A stretch of DNA of 14,190 nucleotides, taken from DASUFI01 sp036274635 (GTDB taxonomy: Bacteria > Planctomycetota > B15-G4). Below, one piece after another: positions 1 to 8,583 of the stretch. Location: NCBI GenBank assembly GCA_036274635.1, contig DASUFI010000311.1, forward strand, positions 1 to 14,190. Direction: 5' to 3'. Under the pieces are notes generated by a model. That model was given only the letters and a program-made list of their open reading frames with translations. It made no database searches and was not told the origin of the DNA. Position 1 is the stretch's first letter, and the number at the start of each line of letters is the position of its first letter. The position numbers were made by a program, and so were the translations under genes.

Positions 1-450
1 CTGCGCGGCCGCGAGGCGCTGCAGGACCGCATCGCCGAGGAGAAGGAGCACGTCGAGGCGCTCAAGGTGCAGCTGGCCGGGCTGCGCGAGGAGGAGGAGC
101 ACCTCTACGCCACCTTCCTCAAGGCCGAGAGCGACTACCAGCTGCGCGAGAAGGACCTCGCCGGCGTGGAGCAGGACCTGGCCACGGCGCAGAAGGCGCT
201 GGCCGACACGCAGGCCAAGGTCGGGGAGGTGCAGGCGCAGCTGGCGGCCAGCCAGGCGAAGCTGGCCGAGCTCGTGGCGCACGTCCAGGCCGTCCTGGAC
301 GCGCTCGCCAAGCTGGAGGCCGCGCTGGCGGCCGGCAAGCGCGACGAGCTGGCCGCGCTCATCGCGCAGATCCCGCCCCAGCTCCTGCCGCCCATCCCAC
401 CCGAGCCCGCGCCGGCCCCGGCGCCGGCGCCCGGCGGGGGCGGGAACTGA
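1..450 (+). CDS. Coiled-coil protein of unknown function, 3' end only
   Basis: The frame is open from the first base of the window to a TGA at 448-450, so the start lies upstream and 149 C-terminal residues are visible. The first roughly 110 residues are rich in Glu, Lys, Ala, Gln and Leu with a heptad-like spacing and no helix breakers, which indicates a long coiled coil. This is followed by an Ile/Pro-rich stretch and a tail of Pro-Ala repeats ending in Gly-Gly-Gly-Gly-Asn. No catalytic motif or membrane segment is visible in this part. Proteins of this shape are often structural or envelope-associated, but nothing here assigns a function. It is followed by a stem-loop and a 166-nt gap before the ATP synthase operon, so it is probably a separate transcription unit. 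Coding status is supported by consistent G/C third positions; the function is unknown. Confidence 0.75.
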   Translation: MRGREALQDRIAEEKEHVEALKVQLAGLREEEEHLYATFLKAESDYQLREKDLAGVEQDLATAQKALADTQAKVGEVQAQLAASQAKLAELVAHVQAVLDALAKLEAALAAGKRDELAALIAQIPPQLLPPIPPEPAPAPAPAPGGGGN

Positions 451-467
451 GGGCTTCGTGACGTTCC

Positions 468-491
468 CGCGGCGGGCCGGCGCCCGCCGCG
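468..491 (+). terminator. GC-rich stem-loop after the coiled-coil gene, possible terminator
   Basis: A perfect 10-bp stem pairs 468-477 with 482-491 around a CGGC loop, 18 nt after the stop codon of the upstream gene. No T-run follows it, so it is not a textbook intrinsic terminator. It could stabilise the 3' end of the upstream mRNA or work as a weak or Rho-assisted terminator. The sequence around it is very GC-rich, which makes chance hairpins common. Confidence 0.3.
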
Positions 492-500
492 CGCCCGGCC

Positions 501-528
501 TTGACCCCCGGATGGGCGTCCGTAAGCT
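501..528 (+). promoter_or_regulatory. Candidate sigma70-type promoter for the ATP synthase operon
   Basis: TTGACC at 501-506 matches five of six bases of the -35 consensus. A 16-nt spacer leads to TAAGCT at 523-528, a weak -10 match with three of six bases. The site lies in the only sizeable gap upstream of the operon and would give a leader of roughly 80 nt before the GTG at 617. The -35 match is good, while the -10 is weak and of a kind seen in GC-rich genomes. Transcript start mapping would settle it. Confidence 0.35.
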
Positions 529-616
529 GTCGCCCTTTTCCGTACCCCGGTCGGAATTGCGCCTGCTGGCAGCCGCACGGGACACGGAAGACCGTGGCTG
601 GTGCTGGTGAGGAACC

Positions 617-874
617 GTGCCCCGGACCAAGAAGAACTTCGACCTCGGACAGGGCGCCTCGCTCGGGCTCACGCTGGCAGGCTCGCTGTGCCTCTTCGGC
701 TACCTCGGATACCGGATCGACCTGTGGCTGCAGACCGCCTTCCCGATCGGGCTGATCGCTGGCTGCCTCGTGGGGCTGGCCGCCGGCATGACCTACGTGA
801 TCCGCAAGGTGAACGAGCTGTCGGCAGGGCCGCCGGATGCGCCCGGGCAGCACGGTCCCGATGAGCCGCGCTGA
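617..874 (+). CDS. atpZ: AtpZ/AtpI-like small membrane protein at the head of the ATP synthase operon
   Basis: This 85-residue protein starts with GTG and is preceded by GGTGAGG at 606-612. It has two predicted membrane helices: about residues 14-34 (Leu-Gly and Phe-Gly-Tyr rich) and about 41-61, ending in the segment GLAAGMTYVIRKVNE. A basic N-terminus (PRTKK) precedes the first helix. The two-helix layout with the GYRIDLWLQT turn is typical of the small AtpZ / F0F1-ATPase subunit family that precedes atpI in many operons. Family members are thought to assist ATP synthase assembly or Mg2+ supply with AtpI. That role is known from other bacteria and is not shown here. Its end overlaps the following atpI frame, which suggests translational coupling. 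The acidic and Pro-rich C-terminus (GPPDAPGQHGPDEPR) is unremarkable. Confidence 0.75.
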   Translation: MPRTKKNFDLGQGASLGLTLAGSLCLFGYLGYRIDLWLQTAFPIGLIAGCLVGLAAGMTYVIRKVNELSAGPPDAPGQHGPDEPR

Positions 875-1256
875 CCGCCTCTTCGCGCTGGGCGTGGTGC
901 TGCTGACGGCGGCCGTGCCCACCTCGCTGGTGGCGCTGCAGCCCTTCGGCGAGCCGCGCGCCACGCTGGGCGTGCTGTGCGGCTGGGGCGCCGCGCTGGC
1001 CATGATGGTGCCCAGCTACCTGCTGGTCGCGCGGACCCTCGCGCGGCCCGGCTCGCGCGGCTTCCTGCAGGGCGTCATGGGCGGGATGCTGCTGCGCCTC
1101 GGCGTCACGGTGGCGGCCGTGCTGGCCTTCGGGCTGCTGGTCGACGACGCGCCGCTGAAGAGCTTCGTCCTGGCCTTCTTCGCCGGCTACGCGCTGCTCA
1201 CGGCGCTCGAGCTGCGCCTGCTGCTGCGCGGTGGCGCGCAAGGGGCGTCGGCATGA
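861..1256 (+). CDS. atpI: ATP synthase protein I (AtpI family)
   Basis: The product is a 131-residue hydrophobic protein with four predicted membrane helices at about residues 6-26, 36-57, 72-95 and 100-121, followed by a basic end. Size, topology and position before the subunit a gene fit AtpI, a non-structural protein that helps assemble the c-ring in several bacteria. The start is uncertain. ATG 861 gives a natural N-terminus (MSRADRLF) and a 14-nt overlap with the upstream gene but has no clear Shine-Dalgarno. ATG 837 in the same frame has AGGG 7 nt upstream but would overlap by 38 nt. The stop TGA shares bases with the atpB ATG (ATGA at 1253-1256), so translation of atpB is probably coupled to this gene. 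Confidence 0.75.
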   Translation: MSRADRLFALGVVLLTAAVPTSLVALQPFGEPRATLGVLCGWGAALAMMVPSYLLVARTLARPGSRGFLQGVMGGMLLRLGVTVAAVLAFGLLVDDAPLKSFVLAFFAGYALLTALELRLLLRGGAQGASA

Positions 1257-2335
1257 GGTGGCTGGCCACGCTGCTCGCGGGCGCGCTGCTGCTGCCCTTC
1301 GCGGCGGCGCAGCAGCACGAGCCGGGCGCCGCCGAGCCGGCGACGCACGAGGAGCACGCCGTCGCCGAGCACGGCGAGGCGGGCGAGGGCCACGAGGAAG
1401 CGCTGGGCGCGTCCCAGATCTTCAAGGGCCTGTTCAAGCACCTCGAGCCCCACGCGGTCGCCGCGCTGTGGTTCGGCGGCCAGCCGGGCTTCGCCTGCGT
1501 CAAGCCCTACGCCAGCGACGCGTCCGGCGCGCCGGCCGAGCTGGACGCACACCACCACCCCGTGGCCTTCCACAGCCGCGGCGAGCTGCAGGAGCACTAT
1601 GCCGCGCAGTTCGGCGGCGGCTTCGGCCTGCTCATCTACAACATCAACACGGTGCAGTGGATCGCCGGCGGCCTGCTCGTGCTGCTGGCCTTCATGGCCG
1701 CGCGCTCCGCGCGGCGCCACGGCGCGGACGTCCCGCGCGGCAAGCCCTTCCACCTGCTCGAGTCGATGGTGCTCTACGTGCGTGACGACATGGTCTACGC
1801 CGTCATGGGCAAGGAGCACGGGCGGCCCTTCGTGCCGCTGTTCCTCACCCAGTTCTTCTTCATCCTGTTCATGAACCTGTTCGGGCTGGTCCCGCTGCAG
1901 ATCTTCGGCGGGCTGAGCTGGGGCGCCACGGCGACGGCCAACCTGGCGGTGACGGCCGGCATGGCGCTCACCAGCTTCGTGGCGATCCACGCCGCGGGCA
2001 TCAAGCATCACGGCTTCTTCCACCACTGGAAGAACCTGGTGCCGCACGGGCTGCCGTGGTTCGTGATCCCGATCATGATCGTGGTCGAGCTGGTGAGCAT
2101 GTTCGTGAAGCCGGCCGCGCTCACCATTCGTCTCTTCGCGAACATGACCGCCGGGCACCTCGGGCTGCTGGGCATGTTCGGGCTCATCTACCTCTTCCAG
2201 CTGGTGGGGCTGCCCTTCCTGGGGATGGCCATCTTCATCATCTGCCTGGAGGTGTTCGCCTGCCTCGTGCAGGCCTACATCTTCACGTATCTCTCGATCG
2301 TCTTCGTCGGGGCGTCGGTCCACCCCGAGCACTAA
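1253..2335 (+). CDS. atpB: F0 ATP synthase subunit a with extended, export-signal-like N-terminus
   Basis: This 360-residue membrane subunit forms the proton half-channels beside the c-ring. The conserved segment LTIRLFANMTAGH carries the essential Arg at residue 293, equivalent to E. coli Arg210. The downstream helices (GLIYLFQLVGLPFLG and LEVFACLVQAYIFTYLS) are typical of the family. The protein is about 90 residues longer than E. coli subunit a (271). The extra part is N-terminal: residues 1-19 resemble a cleavable signal peptide (MRWLATLLAG, then PFAAA before QQ). A His/Glu-rich stretch follows to about residue 50, then a further soluble segment before the first membrane helix near residue 137. 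Similar extensions are known from several non-enterobacterial phyla. The start is fixed by the ATGA overlap with atpI. Assignment is secure; signal cleavage is inferred. Confidence 0.97.
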   Translation: MRWLATLLAGALLLPFAAAQQHEPGAAEPATHEEHAVAEHGEAGEGHEEALGASQIFKGLFKHLEPHAVAALWFGGQPGFACVKPYASDASGAPAELDAHHHPVAFHSRGELQEHYAAQFGGGFGLLIYNINTVQWIAGGLLVLLAFMAARSARRHGADVPRGKPFHLLESMVLYVRDDMVYAVMGKEHGRPFVPLFLTQFFFILFMNLFGLVPLQIFGGLSWGATATANLAVTAGMALTSFVAIHAAGIKHHGFFHHWKNLVPHGLPWFVIPIMIVVELVSMFVKPAALTIRLFANMTAGHLGLLGMFGLIYLFQLVGLPFLGMAIFIICLEVFACLVQAYIFTYLSIVFVGASVHPEH

Positions 2336-2350
2336 CCGTTTTCCCTGCTC

Positions 2351-2370
2351 CCGGGGCGCAAGGGCCCCGG
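2351..2370 (+). other. Intercistronic stem-loop between atpB and atpE
   Basis: CCGGGGC at 2351-2357 pairs perfectly with GCCCCGG at 2364-2370 around a GCAAGG loop. It lies 15 nt after the atpB stop and just before the atpE Shine-Dalgarno (TGGAGG at 2377-2382). Such hairpins can protect the downstream mRNA from 3'-5' decay or tune initiation. Subunit c is needed in many more copies than subunit a, so a stability role is plausible but inferred. Confidence 0.5.
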
Positions 2371-2391
2371 ACACTCTGGAGGCTGTTTCGA

Positions 2392-2628
2392 ATGGACGGT
2401 ATCGGTCTGGTCGGTCTGGGCGCCGGTCTCGGCGCGGGTCTCGCCGTCGTGGGCGGGGGCGCCGGCATCGGGCGTCTGGCGGCCGCTGCGATGGAAGGCA
2501 TCGCGCGCCAGCCGGAAGCCGCTGGCGACATCAAGGGCAGCATGATCATCACGGCCGCCTTCATCGAGGGCGTCACGCTGTTCGCCGTGGTCGTGTGCCT
2601 CATCCTCTCGCTGGCCGTCGGCAAGTGA
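2392..2628 (+). CDS. atpE: F0 ATP synthase subunit c (ring proteolipid)
   Basis: This 78-residue protein has two membrane helices joined by the polar loop Arg39-Gln40-Pro41. It forms the rotating ring that carries protons through F0. Helix 1 has a dense GxGxGxGxG pattern at residues 8-16, which lets helices pack tightly in the ring. The ion-carrying carboxylate is Glu59, exactly 20 residues after the Arg of the loop, as in E. coli Asp61. The positions matching the Na+ ligands of Ilyobacter (Gln32, Ser66, Thr67) are Ile26, Gly60 and Val61, so proton coupling is expected. The start is supported by TGGAGG nine bases upstream. The 5' half uses GGT for Gly far more than neighbouring genes do, as expected for a very highly expressed gene. 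There is no N-terminal signal extension. Confidence 0.97.
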   Translation: MDGIGLVGLGAGLGAGLAVVGGGAGIGRLAAAAMEGIARQPEAAGDIKGSMIITAAFIEGVTLFAVVVCLILSLAVGK

Positions 2629-2635
2629 TCCCGTC

Positions 2636-2678
2636 CGGTCCGGCCGGGCCCGCCGCGAGGCGACGCCCGGCCGGGCCG
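2636..2678 (+). other. Long intercistronic hairpin with GNRA loop between atpE and atpF
   Basis: Bases 2636-2649 pair with 2665-2678 over 14 positions, with one G-U pair and no mismatch. Inside, CGCC at 2651-2654 pairs with GGCG at 2659-2662 around a GCGA tetraloop, a member of the stable GNRA class. The structure starts 8 nt after the atpE stop and ends about 40 nt before the atpF Shine-Dalgarno. It could act as a stability element protecting the atpE message or as a partial attenuator reducing atpF-onward transcription. Both functions are inferred; the pairing itself is directly visible. Confidence 0.6.
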
Positions 2679-2728
2679 CAGGCTCGCGCGCCGCGTCGGC
2701 CCGCGCGCATCGCACCCGGAGGCCCCCC

Positions 2729-3283
2729 ATGACCCTCGCCCTCGCGCCGCTGCTGGCCCTCGCCGAGGAAGGCAGCTTCAACCCGCTGCAGTTCGACCCG
2801 GCCGCCACCGCGCTCACGGTGGTGACCTTCCTCGTCCTGCTCTTCATCCTCGCCAAGTTCGCGTGGAAGCCGATCCTGGCGGCCATCGAGTCGCGCGAGA
2901 AGCGCATCGAGGACGCCATCGGCAAGGCCGAGTCGGACCGCAAGTCGGCCGAGACGCTGCTCGCCGACTACACCTCGCGCGTGGCCCACGTGGAGCGGGA
3001 GATCGCCGCGCTGCGCGAGAAGGGGCGCGCGGACGCCGAGGCCCTGCGCGCGGACATCCGCGGCAAGGCCGAGTCGGAGGCCGCCGCGGCCACCGAGAAG
3101 GCGCGCCGCGACATCGAGCTGGCGAAGAACCAGGCCGTGGCCGACATCCGCCGCGAGGCGGTGAGCCTGGGCCTGGCCGTGGCCGGCAAGGTCGTGGGGC
3201 GCAGCCTCGACGACGCCGACCGGCGCCGCCTCGCGCAGGAGGTCATCGACGACCTCGCGCGCGTCCCGGCGGGGAAGGGCTGA
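2729..3283 (+). CDS. atpF: F0 ATP synthase subunit b (peripheral stalk)
   Basis: This 184-residue protein has one membrane helix at about residues 26-43, followed by the family segment KFAWKPILAAIESREKRIEDAI. A long charged helical region extends to about residue 165. The helix anchors the protein beside subunit a, and the cytoplasmic coiled coil forms the peripheral stalk that holds F1 through subunit delta. The first 12 residues (MTLALAPLLALA) are hydrophobic and resemble a short leader. They may simply be an unstructured end, since the acidic segment AEEGSF follows before the membrane helix. GGAGG at 2718-2722 with 6-nt spacing supports this start. The gap to atpH is 2 nt, so the two are probably translated together. 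Only one b gene is present here, with no b' duplicate, as in heterotrophs. Confidence 0.95.
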   Translation: MTLALAPLLALAEEGSFNPLQFDPAATALTVVTFLVLLFILAKFAWKPILAAIESREKRIEDAIGKAESDRKSAETLLADYTSRVAHVEREIAALREKGRADAEALRADIRGKAESEAAAATEKARRDIELAKNQAVADIRREAVSLGLAVAGKVVGRSLDDADRRRLAQEVIDDLARVPAGKG

Positions 3284-3285
3284 GC

Positions 3286-3846
3286 ATGGCCAGCGGCTCG
3301 CAGGTCCTCGCGCGCTACGCCTCGGCGCTGCACGAGCTGGCCGTCAAGGCCGGCGCGGCCGACAAGGCCGGCGCGGACCTGCACGCCCTGGGCGCGCGCC
3401 TGGCCACCGAGCCCGCGGCGCAGGCGCAGCTCGCCAGCCCGCGCCTGCCGCGCGAGAAGAAGCGCGCGCTGCTGCAGACCCTGCTGCCCGCCGGCTGCCA
3501 CGACCTCGTGCGCCGCACGCTCATGCTGCTGGTGGACAAGGGCCGCGCCGGCGAGGTGCTCGGCCTGGCCGCTGCCTGGGACGAGGTCGCCTTGGCCGCC
3601 TCCGGCCGCGCCATCGCGACCGTGACCACGGCCGTGCCGCTGGACGAGGCCGGCCGCTCGCGGCTGGTCAGCCAGCTGGCGCGCCTCACCGGCAAGACCA
3701 TCGTCCTGCAGGAGCACGTGGAGCCCGAGCTGCTGGGCGGCGCGCGCATTCTCGTGGGCTCCCGCATGATCGACGGCAGCGTGGCCGCGCGCCTCGCCGC
3801 CCTGCGCGAACGCCTGATGGCCGCCCCGCTGCCGGCCGCCGAGTGA
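3286..3846 (+). CDS. atpH: F1 ATP synthase subunit delta
   Basis: This 186-residue soluble protein links the b-subunit stalk to the top of the alpha3beta3 hexamer. The diagnostic C-terminal signature is present at residues 146-166, from EPELLGGARILVG through Asp163-Gly164-Ser165-Val166. The N-terminal two-thirds is an Ala/Leu-rich helical domain, starting with the family-like LARYASALHELA at residues 8-19. The length is close to the family norm of about 180. It begins 2 nt after atpF, with a purine-rich GGGGAAGGG tract at 3271-3279 as likely ribosome-binding region. The stop is followed by a short hairpin and a 59-nt gap before atpA. No anomalies are visible. Confidence 0.94.
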   Translation: MASGSQVLARYASALHELAVKAGAADKAGADLHALGARLATEPAAQAQLASPRLPREKKRALLQTLLPAGCHDLVRRTLMLLVDKGRAGEVLGLAAAWDEVALAASGRAIATVTTAVPLDEAGRSRLVSQLARLTGKTIVLQEHVEPELLGGARILVGSRMIDGSVAARLAALRERLMAAPLPAAE

Positions 3847-3847
3847 A

Positions 3848-3864
3848 GGCGCGCGACGCGCGCC
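3848..3864 (+). other. Intercistronic stem-loop between atpH and atpA
   Basis: GGCGCGC at 3848-3854 pairs perfectly with GCGCGCC at 3858-3864 around a GAC loop, two bases after the atpH stop codon. It has no T-tract. It sits where stoichiometry changes from one delta to three alpha subunits. A role in mRNA stability or in isolating atpA translation from atpH is possible but inferred. Confidence 0.45.
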
Positions 3865-3905
3865 GCAACGCACACGAAGCCCTGAACAACCCGAGGTGAC
3901 ACGAG

Positions 3906-5447
<1,542 letters not shown>

Positions 5448-5463
5448 GCACGGGGTAGCAGCC

Positions 5464-6333
5464 ATGGCCAAGGGCACCAAGGAACTCAAGCGCCGGATCA
5501 CGGGTGTCAAGAACATCCAGCAGATCACGCGCGCCATGGAGATGGTGGCGACGCAGAAGCTGAAGCGCCTGCAGATGCGCGCCGAGGCCGCGCGGCCCTT
5601 CGCCGAGAAGATCCAGCAGATGGTGGCGCGCCTCGCCGGCTCGGTGCGGCCGGAGCTCTCGCCGCTGCTGCAGCCGCGCGAGGTCGAGGTCACGGCCAGC
5701 CTGGTCGTGTCGGCCGACAAGGGCCTGTGCGGCGGCTACAACACCAACCTCGTGCGCCTCGTGCAGCACGAGATCCCGCGCGGCTCCGGCGCCACCCACG
5801 CCGTGCGCGTGCTGGGCAGCAAGGGCGGCACGCTCCTGCGCGCGCGCGGCATCGACCTGCTGGGCGTCTACGACGACGCGGTCGAGAAGCTGGACTTCAC
5901 CCGCGCCCGCAACATCGCCCGCGAGCTGGTGGCCGACTTCCTGGCCGGCCGCGTGGACGAGGTGCGCCTCATCTACACGGCCTTCCTCTCCGCGGCGAGC
6001 CAGAAGCCCGCGGTCGTGAGGCTGCTGCCCATCCAGGCCGAGTCGCTGCGGGCCGGCGCCCCCGCGGCGCCCGCCGCCGACGTGATCATCGAGCCGTCCA
6101 CCGACGAGCTGCTCCGGCAGCTGCTGCCGAAGTACCTGGAGATCAGGGTCTACTCGGCCATCCTCGAATCGCTCGCATCCGAGTTCACCGCGCGCCGCAA
6201 CGCCATGAAGCAGGCGACGGACGCGGCGGACGACATCATCGGCGCCCTGCGCCGCCAGTACAACCGCGCCCGCCAGGAGAGCATCACGAAGGAGCTCCTC
6301 GAGGTGGTGAGCGGCGCCGAAGCCCTGAAGTAG
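5464..6333 (+). CDS. atpG: F1 ATP synthase subunit gamma (rotor shaft)
   Basis: This 289-residue protein forms the asymmetric central shaft that couples c-ring rotation to catalysis in beta. The N-terminal helix signature KELKRRITGVKNIQQITRAM is at residues 6-25, followed by MVATQKLKRLQ. The internal segment ADKGLCGGYNTN is the typical Rossmann-like core motif. The C-terminal helix contains SEFTARRNAMKQATDAA and ends with the family-like ITKELLEVVSGAEAL. The length matches E. coli (287), with no insertion of the redox-switch type found in chloroplasts. ATG 5464 lies 16 nt after atpA with only a weak purine tract (GGGG) upstream, so coupling to atpA translation is likely. No truncation or missing segment is visible. 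Confidence 0.96.
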   Translation: MAKGTKELKRRITGVKNIQQITRAMEMVATQKLKRLQMRAEAARPFAEKIQQMVARLAGSVRPELSPLLQPREVEVTASLVVSADKGLCGGYNTNLVRLVQHEIPRGSGATHAVRVLGSKGGTLLRARGIDLLGVYDDAVEKLDFTRARNIARELVADFLAGRVDEVRLIYTAFLSAASQKPAVVRLLPIQAESLRAGAPAAPAADVIIEPSTDELLRQLLPKYLEIRVYSAILESLASEFTARRNAMKQATDAADDIIGALRRQYNRARQESITKELLEVVSGAEALK

Positions 6334-6349
6334 CAACCAGGAGAAGACC

Positions 6350-7753
<1,404 letters not shown>

Positions 7754-7756
7754 TCC

Positions 7757-8236
7757 GTGGCCACGCACAAGGCCGACCTCGGCCACGAGACGGTCACGAT
7801 GTCGAGCGACGTGGAGGTCGCGCGCGGCCACCACATCGCCGTCGAGATCCGCAGCCCGGACGGCGCGATCTGGACCGGCTGGGCGACGAGCCTGCAGGTG
7901 CCCGAGAGCCTCGGCCTCATGGGCATCATGCCGCGGCACGCGGCGCTGCTGGCCACGCTCGTGGCGGGCCTGACCACGATCAAGGCCGAGGACGGCCGCG
8001 TGCTGAAGCTCATCACCGGCGACGGCTTCCTCGAGATCGCGAGCAACCGCGTGCTCATGCTGGTGGACTTCGGCGAGGACCCGGCCAAGGTGGACGTGCA
8101 GCGGGCCCAGGAGGCACGCGACCGAGCCGTCTCGCGCCTGCACACGCCGGCCGAGGACGTGGACTACGCCCGCGCGGAGGCCGCGCTGCGGCGGGCTCTC
8201 GTCCGGCTGCGCTACGGGGGCGAGCCCGCGGTCTAG
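7757..8236 (+). CDS. atpC: F1 ATP synthase subunit epsilon
   Basis: This 159-residue protein has an N-terminal beta-sandwich (IAVEIRSPDGAIWTGWATSLQVPESLGLMGIMPRHA region, about residues 27-62, through VLMLVD) and a C-terminal two-helix region at about residues 112-155. Epsilon joins gamma to the c-ring, and its helices can inhibit ATP hydrolysis. The chosen GTG start is 3 nt after atpD. It adds about 26 residues before the sandwich, longer than most family members (130-140). ATG 7799 in the same frame would give 145 residues and is a serious alternative, though neither start has a strong Shine-Dalgarno. Both candidate leaders use G/C third positions, so composition does not decide. This is the last gene of the operon; the repeat region begins about 22 nt after its stop. 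Confidence 0.92.
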   Translation: MATHKADLGHETVTMSSDVEVARGHHIAVEIRSPDGAIWTGWATSLQVPESLGLMGIMPRHAALLATLVAGLTTIKAEDGRVLKLITGDGFLEIASNRVLMLVDFGEDPAKVDVQRAQEARDRAVSRLHTPAEDVDYARAEAALRRALVRLRYGGEPAV

Positions 8237-8257
8237 CCGGGACGGCGGCGTCACCAC

Positions 8258-8461
8258 GCGGCGGATGAAAGCCGAAGCTCCGATTCGGCCTCGCGCCAGG
8301 CGACCGGACGCACATGTCCGGTCGCCCAGAGGTCAGCCGAATCGGAACTTCGGCTTTCCCCGCCGCTGTCCAACTCCACGGCTCGGTGCTCCGCGGTCGA
8401 TGATGATTGGTCGCCGCGACCCGGTCGAGAGGCGCGGCCAGCAAGGACGGAGCTGCCGACG
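8258..8461 (+). repeat. Structured repeat, copy 1 (nested hairpins, forward)
   Basis: This copy begins with GCGGCGGAT. An outer stem pairs 8267-8289 with 8336-8358 (23 positions, one mismatch). An inner hairpin pairs 8299-8309 with 8316-8326 around a GCACAT loop. Downstream come the block TTTCCCCGCCGCTGTCCAAC at 8355-8374, a small CAC/GTG hairpin, CCGCGGTCGATGATGA, GGTCGAGAGGCGCGGC at 8423-8438, and CTGCCGACG at 8453-8461. Every one of these blocks recurs, identical or nearly so, in copy 2 on the opposite strand. The stems differ between copies by paired compensating changes, so the fold is conserved while the sequence is not. I do not recognise the family. It could be a structured RNA gene, a DNA-hairpin repeat or a non-autonomous mobile element. 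The strand given only marks the orientation relative to copy 2. Confidence 0.8.
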
Positions 8462-8583
8462 TGCGTTGTCGGCGAGCCCGGCACGCTGGGACCGGTGCTC
8501 GCATCCAGCGATTCGTCCCGGCACGCCGGCGCGCGTCCCGGCAGGCCACGGTTGTCGCCTGCACTCCGGGCGCTGATCACCCG
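8462..8583. other. Spacer between the two inverted repeat copies
   Basis: These 122 bases lie between the recognisable ends of the two copies, and the axis of symmetry falls near 8523. The segment shows only weak similarity between its two halves. It contains a 10-base direct repeat, CGTCCCGGCA, at 8515-8524 and 8535-8544. A 6-bp stem pairs GCCGAC at 8455-8460 with GTCGGC at 8468-8473, across the copy 1 boundary. No gene, tRNA or convincing promoter is visible. It may be diverged repeat sequence or the joining region of two originally separate insertions. Confidence 0.5.

Noticed and set aside
2392..2628. Na+-coupled c-ring
   Set aside because: Positions matching the Na+ ligands Gln32, Ser66 and Thr67 of Ilyobacter are Ile26, Gly60 and Val61, so the proton type is far more likely.
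8265..8576. A 103-codon open frame on the + strand within the repeat region, starting at the ATGAAA in copy 1
   Set aside because: The corresponding frame in copy 2 shifts by one base within the stem. The differences between copies compensate as base pairs, not as codons, so the conserved unit is a fold and not a protein.
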